DNA of 64,000 bases from Casuarina equisetifolia (taxonomy: Eukaryota > Streptophyta > Magnoliopsida > Fagales > Casuarinaceae), in the NCBI GenBank assembly GCA_028551475.1, contig CM052357.1:3658001-3722000 (forward strand), read 5' to 3'. The translations under genes and the position numbers were made by a program. Positions 33,655 to 46,070 of this stretch are shown here, piece by piece; position 1 is the first letter of the stretch; each line of letters starts with the position of its first letter. The notes beneath the pieces were generated by a model. It made no database searches, was not told the origin of the DNA, and saw only the letters and a list, made by a program, of their open reading frames with translations.

Positions 33655-36600
33655 TAGGCATCAATATGGCAAGTAATTAGGTAAGGCAGTTGAATATTAA
33701 CAGTTTTGAAAATGTGTAGTTGGACTTCGTAGTTCTCATGTTCCCTTCCATATATGTGCTATTCGGGCTGTTCAGCATACTATTCTCCTTATTGGAATGT
33801 CTGATATTTTTCATAGATGGGGATTGAACTTTGCTTCTATTAATTTGATGCCAACTCCTTCCATTTCATTTATTGGGTGCTTAAAATGAAAGTTAAGTAT
33901 TTTGGTTCTCAGTGCATTATTGAATGCCCTTTCTTGTCAAAGCCAGAAGGGTAGAAGTTCTTATGTTTTGGCCAAATTGTTTAAACAAATTTAAATCATG
34001 TATATCATCAGCATGATTTACCAAAATGGTTATCTCTGTTTTTATTTTTTATTGGCTGACATTTTTCAACTGAATATGTGTGAAGATTGGTGTACATTTG
34101 CGTATTAAGGCAACTCTTTATGTGTGTTTGTTTCCTGTTGGAGGATGTGTGTGCATGTCATCAAGATTGCTATTGGAAAACTAACAGAACTAGTTATAGC
34201 TACAGCGATCAAGATAGCTATTTTCCTTTCTGTTGTTAAATCTGGGAAGGGTAATCTTTTATTTTAAAATTATTTTTGATGAGTAGCACCAGTAGTTTGA
34301 CTGCATCTATGGCTAAACATATAACCCTAATATCATCATGGAAGGTGAAAGTGATCTTAGTGATTCCATGGGCCTGTGAGAAGTCAATTTTTGTTCCATC
34401 GAAACTGAACCAGTCCAAAATGATTTAGGCAGTTTTGCTACTCACATTGATCTTAATGAGTTTCCAAACTAAGTAGCTTGATCGCATTAGTTTCCTGGTT
34501 GGGATCGAAGGTTGGGAACGTGATTCCACCCAATATGACTCAGTAACCGTATATATATTTCTAATTCCACCTAATACACAACTCCTGCCTCTCAAAAACT
34601 ATCTTGGCCTCTCTTTTCTATCAGACATTTCTTATTCTCTCTTCTCTGATACCTGCCAGATAGCCTTCACTAAATCACCATTGCCAATCTGTGCTCTTTC
34701 TCTTTTTGCTTCATATTACCGATCTCTCAAATATCAAGCTCTTCTCTGCACAGTTTGTGATCGGCCACTGATTTGGTGGAGGTGGTCAAGTGAGGTCAGG
34801 TAGCAAAGATTGGTTTTTGGTGGCGTTAATGTCAGAGTTGGCGCTTCAATGCTGGTGATATTGACGATGGCAGTGAAGTGAAGTTTAGGCTCTGAAAGCC
34901 GTTGTCCAAGTCATCGGGCCATAACTCTGTTTTATACACACACAGGGTCAGAAGGGGTGTTGAGTTCAAATGATGGGTTTCTACTTGTTCGAAGCTTAGC
35001 TTGTTGTGGAGTATGGTTGATGATTCTGAGTTCTTCTTACCCAATCTGATCATATCCAATCGGTTTTCTCAGAATTTCCAGTCAGAATCGGTATGATCAT
35101 GTCAAGGAATGGGTTTACTAGCCAGATGAGCCTGATCAATGTGCCACCTTTAGGCTTGTTTATCTTTTTTATGCAACAAAGACGAGACATAAGGTAGGTT
35201 TTCAGGGTTGATTAGTTCCTATAGGTGTAGCAGGATATACATTTTTTCTCCATCCATTCTTCATTGAGTAGATTGCCTTTCTTTTGTGGACTTCCGAAAA
35301 TTACTGCCACCTGCAGCAAGTCAAAACCTTATAATGTCTACGCCCTCCTATATTACTACTGCCTAATTCAGGAAACCAATCAAGACAACTAAGTACAATC
35401 ATGTTTGGGGATTTTCGTAAAAAAGTCCTGTACTTTGTCTCCTTTTCTAAGTATTCTGTTATTTGAATTGAGATGGAGAGAGCATTTATGAAAAGTTCAA
35501 AGGATCTCCAACCCAAGCACATATTATTGTAGAATGGATAAAAAATCAACTTAAGAAAAAATAATAAAAAGCTAGAATAGTGAACCAGTAAAATCCAAAA
35601 AGGGCAAATGAGCAAAAGGGGAAGAGTGTAACTGCCACTATCCCCTTGTAAGGGTAAAAAGTTCCCGTGAGCTCCAGAAAACTACTCCATGTCCTCAAAA
35701 ACACAAGAACAATAAAACAAGAGTGTCCTTCAGAGGTCCACATTGCTTTCTTGCCAAAAGAATTGATTGGTAAAACCCAAGAATCTCCTAAATAAAGAGG
35801 AGAGCAAGGTTCCAGAGCTTCTTTACAATGTGAAGAGAGCGAAAATTATTTATTTACGCACCACCTCTCTTCGACATACAGTGACTAAAAAATACTTCAG
35901 TTCCTCTTACTAGTATAAAAGCTGCAATTTCAGCAAAGAATACAACACCAGGAACTACGGAATCTTAATCTCCTTCCAAGGGAAACTTGTGGAAGCAGGA
36001 CCCTTAGAACGATATCCTAAAATTTAAAATAAATCTATGCCTTTAAGTTGTTACACATTGATCTTTTGGAGCCATATTTAGGGTGTGTTAAGTACTGAAG
36101 GGTTTTAGTCATTTAGTATGCGAATTTGTTACCTAGTTGGGAATTGATTTTCGTAACAATTCTTCTCTTTGTGTTTATTTTTCTGTATTCAAATGTAATT
36201 TTAATATGAGAAACGCAAATTAGTAATATTCTTGTGAGATACCGTTCAAATACGGCAAGTTTGACAGATCAATGTTTTAATTATTTCATTCATGCTGTAC
36301 ACTTTTACTGCCATATAGTCATTTGAAGCTTGAATGAGTGGCCAGATTCATACAACGAAACCTTACATTTTAAGTAAAATGATTGAATGAGCAACATCCC
36401 TTGCCATTTTCTCTACGACGTGGATACTGTTTAGAAATCAAAATGAATCAGTTATGTAACTCATGAAATAATGAGTAGTCGACTATGCTTGTAAGTTAAG
36501 GAAAATGGAATGGTCATTGAGAATGAAATCTTGAAGTTCTGAGGTCTGAACAAAGAATAAATCAACTTCCATAATTAGTCCTTAACTGATGTCAAAAATT

Positions 36601-36980
36601 GGAGACTGGTTGTTGCATGACCATGTACTATTTACACGGGTCTGAAGTTTGTTTCACAAGGTGCTTCGGAGCATTTATGGTCATCCTCACTGTAGTTTAT
36701 TGCAGATAACGTTGTTTTAAAGCAGTCACTGCATGAACGTTTCTTTGGGCAACTTTTTTGCACTTGTGCTTTCTGTGTTTCCGTTTTAATGGATTTTTAT
36801 TAGACTTGTCGTTTACATTAATTTGCCTCAACCACTACGAGCGACATATTTCCCTGAAATGGCTATATGAGGGGTTGAGAATATGAGGCATTTTCATCCT
36901 CACAAGATTGTTCTTTCCCATCCTGGTTTCTGTGTCATCATAAAAGTAATTTGTTCCCACACTTGCTAGTTTCCATCTTT
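33655..36980. other. Intergenic DNA, no gene seen
   Basis: Frames are short and unrecognised (minus 34832-35059, 35301-35615 and others). Base composition changes gradually. No splice-consistent exon chain is visible on either strand. Confidence 0.4.
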
Positions 36981-36984
36981 TCAT

Positions 36985-37240
36985 CTTGAAAGTAGCGCTG
37001 TTGAGGGTCTAATTTTCTAGTTAAACCATGAACAGAGAACATGCTGTGAAGTGCAGGGAGACCCATCAATGCTTCTACTGCAAAAGTGTATTCAACAATC
37101 ACCATGCTCTTGGGGATATGGAATTTTATCTTTGCACTCGTAGTTTTGTACCTTTTGTTTATAACTAAATAGATGTATGGACGGCTTTGCTGGTTATGAA
37201 TAAATTGAGGTTTCAGTACATGCACCTCAATTTCATTTCG
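36985..37240 (+). pseudogene. Shortened copy of the zinc-finger-like locus
   Basis: From about 36985 the plus strand matches the minus strand at 29810-29690 (ttgaaagtag, ctgttgagggtc, 'catgaacagagaacatgc', then the finger segment with QCFYCKSVFNNHHAL). Right after the finger (about 37105) it jumps to sequence matching the tail repeats at 23.34-23.13 kb (YLCT.SFV, then tttataact, 'gctttgctggttat', aataaattg). The piece between finger and tail present in the other locus is missing here. I read it as an internally deleted duplicate; the finger's CxxC is intact but there is no complete second His pair, so it is not a functional finger. Confidence 0.65.
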
Positions 37241-39220
37241 TCCAACATCTATTTACAATGTGCCATTCTGATTGAAGAGCGCTGATTCTTTCTATAGAGG
37301 CAAACCATATTTGTATGGGTGGAGTGGTGGGCGGAAAAAAAAAAAAATCTCCTTCCGAGTCTTCAACCCAAATGATCGCAAAAGAAAATCTTCAATTTCC
37401 TCTGTTCTAAGTGCTGCACATTTTTTCTTGTGTTTTGGTCTTCTGCTTGGTACTTAACAATATCCAAAAATCTGCTTGGATAATTCTTTTTGTTTTAGGA
37501 GTTTCAAAGTCAATTTAAGAATTGATTTGCCTGCTTTAAATCATAGTGGTAAATAATCTTGATTGTGTTATCTCTGGAAAAAATAGCTGTCACGGTGAAG
37601 TGAATGAACTGCAACTAGCATGCCAAGTTCATAGATTTAGCTATCTGGATGTGCCTTTTATACCATATTCCAAGTTTCTTTTTTTTCTCTCAATATTATC
37701 ATGGCACGCCACTTTTCTTTAATATATCTTTGGTGGGGTTTCCATAGAAACAGAAAAGCCACACAAAACATGGCATTCTTGAGTTTTCAAATTATATCTT
37801 CATGCCAAATGATTCTCTAGGCTCTTAATCCTCTTGCTTTCATACACTATTGGTTGGTGATTGGTGTTATTACTTCATTAACTGACTATTTGACTGTTTT
37901 ATCAGAAGACCAAAATCCAACAAAAGTGCATGTTAATAGATTGGTTGTCTCATTGATAACCAGGTAGTTATTTGGACATATCCTTCCTTTATATGTACTT
38001 GTTATGCAATTCTCCCTTTATGTTCACTATACTTCCTCTTTTTGTATTGTTTGTCTTTAGGCTTTTCTATACAAAGGCATATTTTGCTTATGATTTATCA
38101 GCTGGAAGAAGTATATGCAGGATTCATAAGATGCATCAGTTCTACTACAGCATTTAACAGCATGGCCTTCTATGTTTTTGCTTGTCGACCTCATTTTTAC
38201 TCTTTTCCAAGGACCATCATCTGACTTAGCTTCTTGAATCTTACCTTGAAGTTAAGAAGTTCTGTATAAGTGCTGCAGAGCTATGTTCCAAATTCTAGTT
38301 TTCTCTTGTTAGGAACTTGCTACTGCACTTAATGCAAGTCATGGTGGAAGTTTTGACGCATTTGACCAAGTCCTCTCTGCTATTATTATTGGAAGCTTAT
38401 CTTATATGACAAAAAATTAGTTAACCTTCCAAGTGTTGTGTCAGTAGCAATTCTTTCTGCTGCACATATATCCCATATGTTATGAGATTATCTTTTTTTA
38501 ACTTTACTGGAAAATTCTTTAGCAGCTTATGGCAAGGCTACTCATCGTCTAGGGACACAACTGGTTTTTAGTTTTTGATTCTCCTTAGATTATCTGCCTT
38601 CTTTTTTTGAATCTAAATGTGAAGATTATTAATGTACCTAGTTGATTTTTCAGCTCATTCTGCTAGGTGGTCACAGCAGGAATTTATTTTGTTTGTCTAA
38701 CGCATATTGCGTGATAGTTTACCCTTCTGGTGGCGTGATGATTATTCAAAACCAGAACCCAGATTACTAACAATCGCAATGGTGGCTATATGCAAAACAA
38801 AAAAGAGCAAAAAAGTTGCTTCCTAGTTATAATTCAGCTCAAGCCAGTGCATTTTGTTGGGAGATTAAATATACACAAAATGAACATTAAGAACACCGAG
38901 TGCTTTATGTGATTTAAGATAAACCAATCATTATATTTGCAGCAAGTTACTCTTTATTTTTGTGTTTTCATACATTTGGGAGTTGTCAAAGAATTTTTCC
39001 TTTCTCATAGCTTTCTCTTTTTGGTCATTGTGACAGCTCACTAAATGTCAATGAACATGAGGTTTTCCAAGTTCGTAGACTTATAAACAACTTGAGAAAA
39101 ACTCTAGCTAATAAAATTACTATTTTTATTTTCTTATAATTTTGACTCTATAACTCATTCAGGTGACTCTACAACACTTGATTTGGAGGACAATCAAGCA
39201 ACCTAGCCAAAACATAGCTG
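37241..39220. other. Intergenic DNA, no gene seen
   Basis: T-rich DNA with polypyrimidine runs and possible splice-like words but no exon with protein similarity that I recognise. A 12-A run lies near 37340. Could be intronic to an unseen transcript; nothing shows it. Confidence 0.35.
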
Positions 39221-39333
39221 ATAGTTAATTGCAATCACACAACCAGAGTCAAAATGAGCAACACGCTACAACTTATGAATGTGTCCTCGAAGAGATTGCA
39301 ACCAGAGTACAAGAGATTGCAGTCTTGCAGAAT

Positions 39334-39393
39334 GGTGCAGGTGGAAGCAAGTGCAACACTGTTGGTGCAGGTGGAAGCAAGTGCAACACTAGT
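39334..39393. repeat. Exact 30-bp tandem pair
   Basis: The 30-bp unit starting ggtgcaggtggaagcaag occurs at 39334 and again at 39364; the first 27 bases are identical. In the plus frame 39229-39546 it encodes a repeated GAGGSKCNT motif. That 105-codon frame is unrecognised and I do not call it a gene. Confidence 0.85.
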
Positions 39394-39549
39394 TTCTTTC
39401 TGCAACCTCTATGCAGAACACTGCAGCCATGTGATGCAAGGCCTTTCCATGTTGCCCTTTGCCGCAGCTCCCTAACATTGTCACTTCAAACTGAGGAGCT
39501 TCAATGTCAAAAACCGATAGCTCTATTATTGAGCTATTGGCCCTAATTC

Positions 39550-42500
39550 TTAACATTTTAGTTCAACATGACTCGTTTGGACCAAGGATTTATATATTTC
39601 TCACATTTTTTATTCATGGAATACTCCAACAGACTATGTAGGCATATGTTGTTAACAGTGTTTGTTAGTCCTTTCCTCTTCTTCACTCTCTCTTTCTATT
39701 TTATCTTCTCTTTGAATCCAAAATTCTTAAAGAGTATTTCTCACTCCAATGTAAGGGTTTGAGGCGTGAAAATTCTTATCTTTTAGTTTTCTTTTACATA
39801 TTTAACAATTTGTTTTTTCAAAATATAAATTTAAGATTTCTTTTTTTGGGAAACCTCCGAATGTGTATTTGTTCTGAGGTGAGACTACAAGTCATTAGCC
39901 TTATTTTTTTAGGCAATTCTTAATTAGTCCTCCCAGTTTTCCCTTGTGCATATTTCAAACAAAAATTTAAGCATCTTTTTCCATAACTAAGAATTAGAAA
40001 AGGGTACATGCTACATGCATAATTCTTTATCATCCATGGCATATGATCAAATGCATAATTAAATATTGGACTAGAAAGATAATTTTGTGGAAATACTAGA
40101 GCATATTTAATCCCTTATTCCAAAGAAAAATACTCCAAACCTCTGCTATTATTTGAAATTATTTATATCCGAATATAGGCATAGGTCGAATCCTAGATGG
40201 GATTCAACAATCTAAAAAAACTTTTGGTACAAAAGTCCTAAAAACTTCTATACCAAGAACTCATCTTTTCTTTGGAAGGGGATGGAATTGGCTATTGCCA
40301 TAATATTTATCCAAAAAGACAAACTTAAATACTTGTGACTCTTTTTAATGAAAAGAATTATGAGGATTCCTTAACTAAATCAACCCATATGGAAGGCAAT
40401 ATGATTGAAATCCAAGAACTTAAAAGACTTGGTAATCCAAAGGGCTCCTGCTGCACCAAACATCTGAAGAATTCAATGCAAGTTTTATAATATGGATGAC
40501 AAAATCCAACCAAGCCATTCCACCTCTTGTCTAGCATTACCAAAGAGCTTCAACAGAGCTCCTTCAAGGAAATAATATTCTTTTCATCACTCAATCACCA
40601 TAGCCCCTTTGATCAGCCACAGATTAGCGTTAACAAAAGTGCAGAAGGCCAACCAAGCCACTCCATTCTTGACCATTGTCACCAAAAGTGCTGAAAAGGA
40701 ATTTCCTCAAGGGCGACATTCTATCCTCTGCCTTGTATTGCCAGAAGTGCTGAAAGCCAACAAAGCCATGGTCACGCCAATTACGCATGTTAATGAAAAT
40801 ACCACCTCGTTTGTAGTCCAGCTTTGAGCCACGAACTAGGACGGCAAATACTCCCGATAAATTCAAATAGTTTGTTTTCTAATTTACTAAATAACCAACC
40901 TCCAACGTTAAAAAGGAATCACTGAGGATGTCCTTATCAAGTGTAATATTCATCAAATGCATAACACTTCTTCCTCTAAAAGTATTATATTGTAGACTCA
41001 CCTATTCAATAGATAAATTAACACTCAATGTACAAATTTTTGTCAATTGCCTACTGATTCAATGGTAAGTTAGCGGGGTTTGAGACTTTTTGATCTCAAA
41101 TTTGACACTACTGTGTATGAGTTTAGTTATGTACTTAAAAAAAAAAAAAATACAAATGCCTTCTAATTCTAGAATTCTTAGTGCAGGCTTTCTTCACCGG
41201 GGAATTTGCTTGAATGGGCCCTCTTCGATTGCTTTTTGGGCTCAAGTGGCTGCTGAGATTGTCCATATCTCGTCCTCTTTAGCATAAGTACCTTGCAAGG
41301 ATGGGCTGCATAGGCTAATCCATAACTAGGAAGACACTTTTAACTATCTCTCAGGTATGGCATATGTTATACATTATTTCAATATTAGCCATAATACTTT
41401 TTAGATATGACAACATAAATATTTTTATATCAGTCAATTTTTTATTAAAAAGGATGAATTTTATAACACAATATCAAAAATCATATTTAAATCATTCTTG
41501 AATTAAAAAATTAATTTAATATCGTCATCAATAAAACAAAGTAACTTATTGAAGATAATGCATAGTTCGCATTATGTAAATCTTATACAAGCAAATTTAT
41601 TTATGTAAAAAATAAAACTATTCCTCTTTATAGGTTGGTTTTAAGAATAGATTTACATGTAATTCAAGAAAGAAGTAAACCTCATATGTCTATGATGGAA
41701 AAGAAAAACAAAATAAGAAGTTTTCCACCCTTTTTCAATCATTTGACTAACGATGGCTCCCTCTATAAAACTCCAACCAACCCGACCCCAGGTGTAGAGT
41801 TGAGTAAATGGAGTCTAAGCAATCTTGTGTACCCCACTTTCTATCAACCCCATGCATAATCCAGGACCAGTCCTCCTAGTTTTCTTTCACAAACTTCTCG
41901 CAAAAGCATCTTTGGGCTGTCATGTCAAATGCCCTGTAATCTATGTATTTAATGCAGTGCAACGCTTGTAAACATCAACTATTTATCTTCTTATAAAATA
42001 ATGGGAATTTTCAAATGAGAAAAAGTGAATCGAGCCATGTATAACAATTTTAAGACCGATTTTGTTGTCTATCTCTACCCTTAAAGCAATAAGTGAGAAG
42101 AAAACCCGAGTTTGGGTCAATTGCACATGTGAAAGGATAGAAAATGTCGGAAAAAGGAGTGAAAGAAGAAGCGTGACTAAGCGTAGCTATGACTGCACAC
42201 ACTTTAATTATTGTTTAAAGAACCATTTTGAGTGATCTACTCCCTTTTAAGTACGTATGCCACCTTCTTACCAAACCCTGCTCTCTGTTTCGTCATTTTG
42301 AAGCTATGTAAACGTAATGTGAAAGCACACACGAAAACTTATGGTTCCATGATAGAAAGTTTTATAATTCATATTAAACATAATAATATTATTAATATTT
42401 GGATTTGATATATTCTATTTTGTCTTACTTTCTTAGCAATTAATTTTAAGAGGGAAAGATTGTATCTTTTATAGAATGATATCAAAATCTAAGTTTGAGT

Positions 42501-43055
42501 ATAATATCTCATTGCTCATGAACTAAGTTTATGTTTATTTAAAAAGTTCATTCTTCATTACAAACTAGTTGGCAAAGAAAAGGCATATTATTAAATTTTA
42601 TAAAGAATAATTTATATTTAACTTAAAATTCTAAGGCATTGAATAAGGGAACTTATCTTTTTGTCTTTTTAAGTTTTTATACTTTCTACATGACTCAACA
42701 CTCCCTCTTGTCCTAGTTGTAAGATAATATTTCTCATAAGGATTGTTGTCTATAAACAAAGACATAGAAGATGAAACTTTCCAATAGACTCCTTATTAAT
42801 GTAAAATAAATTTACATCATTTATTAAACAATGCTTCCTCACTACAATGATTCAACTCAAACCATCTTGCATGATATTGCTTTTTGCATAGATTTTAGGT
42901 TTATTTATATCTATAATAGTATTAAGGGAGAACTTAGGTTTTAATATCAAATTAAATTTTAAATAAATAGCTTATATTCAACTTAAAACCACCAGACACT
43001 ATGTCAAGGAATTCATCTTTTTGACCTAATTTAGGCAAACCCACAACTGATACCC
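39550..43055. other. AT-rich intergenic stretch, no gene seen
   Basis: Short unrecognised frames only. Around 40500-40780 the words 'ccaaccaagccaytcca' and 'gccaacaaagccatgg' recur with accaaaag-gctnnaa motifs, suggesting small internal repeats of a decayed element. A run of 13 A occurs near 41140. Confidence 0.4.
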
Positions 43056-43056
43056 T

Positions 43057-43182
43057 AACGACCCACTCCTTATAAAGCAACTTTATTTTGACCTAATTTA
43101 GGCAATTATTTTCACAAGTAACGACCCACTCCTTATAAAGCAACTTTATTTTGACCTAATTTAGGCAATTATTTTCACAAGT
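43057..43182. repeat. Two-copy exact 63-bp tandem repeat
   Basis: The 63-bp unit starting aacgacccactcc and ending ttttcacaagt is present at 43057-43119 and 43120-43182 with no differences seen. Part of it (ttgacctaatttaggcaa) occurs once more upstream at 43021-43038. The identity indicates a recent slippage or duplication event. Confidence 0.9.
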
Positions 43183-45960
43183 AGCCCTTTTTATGGTGCT
43201 TCCTTCCTGGTTTGAAGCCAAGATGTGTGATTCACACTAATACATTTATTATATGCATCAACCATTATGTTAAGACACTCATATTTAAAAGCTAGTCAAA
43301 ATACATTTCGGTAAACCCGAACTTACTAGAATTTAGGATTAGAACACAATGCAATAATTACTAGAAATTGATAAGACCGCAAAGCACAACATGCGGCAAC
43401 ACCGCCATTCTTCTTGGATTCTTTCTCATCTTCCTTTTGTAAATGACCCAGCCAGTACTGCATTCAAACCATCGCTGAACTTTGTAGGATAAGATTCAAC
43501 GCGTTTTAGTCAGACCAAACATGGCCGAAAAGGACGATTTAGAGGAGGTCGGTGTTCACAGATTCCAGGGAGTTGGTCTGAAGCCTAATCCTGATAAAGC
43601 TTATCGACGCCATGGGACCAACCTTGCTTTATTCCATAAACAGATGTTGAAGGGCCTAAACCACGACAAACTCTTTCCTGTGTGGCTAACTAGAGAGCTT
43701 TTGTGAAAGTATATTTGTGGACAAACAAAATCGAATCTTCCTTTTTCTCTTTGTTTTGTCCTGACAAGTTTAGCAACTTTTGTTGAATTCTTCTTTGTCT
43801 TAAAACACAAAACAAGCATGAAACTACACCTCCCGCTATTATAAAACAGCTAAACATTAACTCGTGCACAAAACTTGCCATAAACATGCACGGATTTGAC
43901 AAAACAAAGTCATCAAGTTCTTTCTTCTGTCGTTTCTTGTACCCACCATGTATGGGGGAAGACCCTTTTCTCTTTTTTATTTTATTTTATTTTATTTTAT
44001 TTTATTTTATTTTATTTTATTAGGTAGAGGAGAATCATGTGTCAAATTTAAGACCTCTTTTATCTCCACAAGATGAATCTTCGATTGAATCACATATTTG
44101 TCGACAAGGAAAATCATTTTCACTCCTACGTGATGAGTGTAAGGCCTTTTATTTTATTTTTTTTTTCTTTTTTGAGCAAAGGGGTGTTGACCCAAATCTC
44201 AACTTTAATATTACATAAGAACTTTTGGGGTTGTTAAACAAAAACTAAATCATTTTTTCATTCTTAAACTCACTTATGAGAAGGAACACCATTTTTTTTA
44301 ATAAATACGGAAGATACTAAAATAAAATTTAAGTATTGTGGAACATAACCATTTTCACAAAAAGTTTTGCACTAAAAAATTCACCCAATGTTAAAGTAGA
44401 AATATTAACAATTGCCAAGTTAAGCCTAACCTACATGAGCAGGGGAGCTTGTTCATGTGACTACCATTCTCCTTCTGGTCAAAGCCCAACATTTTGTTCA
44501 TCTTTATGATCCAACATTAATTATGCACATGTTTTTGGAATGGACGAACAAAATTTCCTTATTGCAAGTAATTTATACATATTGGAAATAAATAAAAAAT
44601 TTAAAACAGAAAAATGAAAAAGAGGGAATGAAAGGTTTTCATTTTCGGTCTCATAAAATTCTTCTTCCCATTTACTTTTCATATAATTGTACTCATTTTA
44701 TCGGAAAGAGAAACGTGTACCTTACTTGAATTACGTGTTGGGCACTTTGCCACCGAGTTTCGTCTTACCCTTTTGATCTTCCAGGTAGATACGATAAAAT
44801 GCCAGCCATAGCTTCAGTTCCTGCCGCGTGAAATACACGTTCCATACATCATACACATTTAGGGCTGTAAATAAAACAGATAAAAAAAATGGTTTCATTT
44901 ATTTACTTGAGTATCAAATTGAACTCAAAAACCCTTTATAGTGATGTTTTACTTTATTTCATTTGGAATTATTAGGTAAATAGGATTTTATTCCCTAAGA
45001 CTATAATATATCAAGTAAATTGTTCAAGTATAATTTGATATAAGTAGAATCGTAAGTAATTTTGACATCTCTTTTAAAATAAAATAAATAAATTAACTAA
45101 TGATTAAAATTGGGCTTTATGAATTTAAATTAGATTCATTGGGTAATTAAGCTGGAATTTGACTGGTTCTTAACTTCTCTCTATTGTTTGGCCACGCTCT
45201 TGATGCGCGTGGAAGTACATGAGACAGCAATGAAGAAGCTATTCTTGCCACATAATAAATATACTATACAATCTCCCCTACGGATGAAGAAATTAAAGAA
45301 TAGTCTCACGGGTCACCCTTCCGCCAAGACTAGAGCCCTCAAAATCTGATTAAAGTTACCATCTTTGTGATGCCATTTCATCATTTCCTTGCTTGTAAGT
45401 TCTTCTACTTGCTTTCTCATCTCGTTTTGGTTGTTTCTGCTATGTGGGTATGCGGTTTCGAAGTTGTATAGCAAATACCTCTTCTCGGTTTTGATTTTTT
45501 TTTTCTGTTTTTCGTTCTTTTGCATTATGAATCCGTAAAGATCATGACAAATTTCCATTTCTGTGTGATTTACGAACTGGGTTTTTTTTGGGGGGGTTTT
45601 TGTTATCTTTCTAAAGAAGGAATAACTGAGAATTTGCCCGTTTCTTGGGGCTGTTTTCTGGGTTTTTGGTGATTTTGTAGTTCCCTGCATATGGACTATC
45701 ACAGTCTGTGTGTTGACAAGCCATGGGGGTAATAAAAGCAGTGGATAAATATAGGGAAAGTAAAATTGGATCTTTGGTGCATCTTGGATTGAATTTAGAA
45801 TTTCAGCAGGGTTTTTGTTGTGAATTTGATGTTTTGTAGTTGTATGTTATGAGCATTTAATGTGGAAGACATTCTGGTTCTCTTTGGTCTAACTCTTGAC
45901 TTTGTTTAAATCGAAGATTTTGAAACAGGATAACTACTCTGGATTGAGATTTGGGCGATC
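43183..45960. other. Intergenic DNA upstream of the F-box gene
   Basis: A 61-codon plus frame (43521-43706, MAEKDDLEEVGVHRFQG) has an adequate start context but no recognised homology. A pentanucleotide array is listed separately. About 45190-45960 should contain the promoter and leader of the F-box gene; a leader intron is possible (acceptor-like acag near 45930) but not demonstrable. The minus frame 45313-45702 (129 codons, Lys-rich) is probably chance. Confidence 0.4.
43972..44021. repeat. (TTTTA)n microsatellite
   Basis: An almost pure run of the pentamer TTTTA, about nine to ten units. No coding context. Confidence 0.95.
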
Positions 45961-46070
45961 TGTAGTTGTTCATAGATAATAGTCTTCTGGGATATAGCAG
46001 AAACAAGGAACTGCAAAGTGGAACCAGGCCTCATAGTTTTTCAAGGGTTCAGATATTGGGTCTAAGAAAG

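Noticed and set aside
43972-44021. Possible CRISPR-like or regulatory repeat array
   Set aside because: It is a plain pentanucleotide microsatellite without spacers; no CRISPR array is expected or seen in this plant nuclear DNA.
45313-45702. 129-codon Lys-rich minus frame upstream of the F-box gene
   Set aside because: Composition follows the T-rich plus strand; no homology recognised, and it overlaps the probable F-box promoter and leader.
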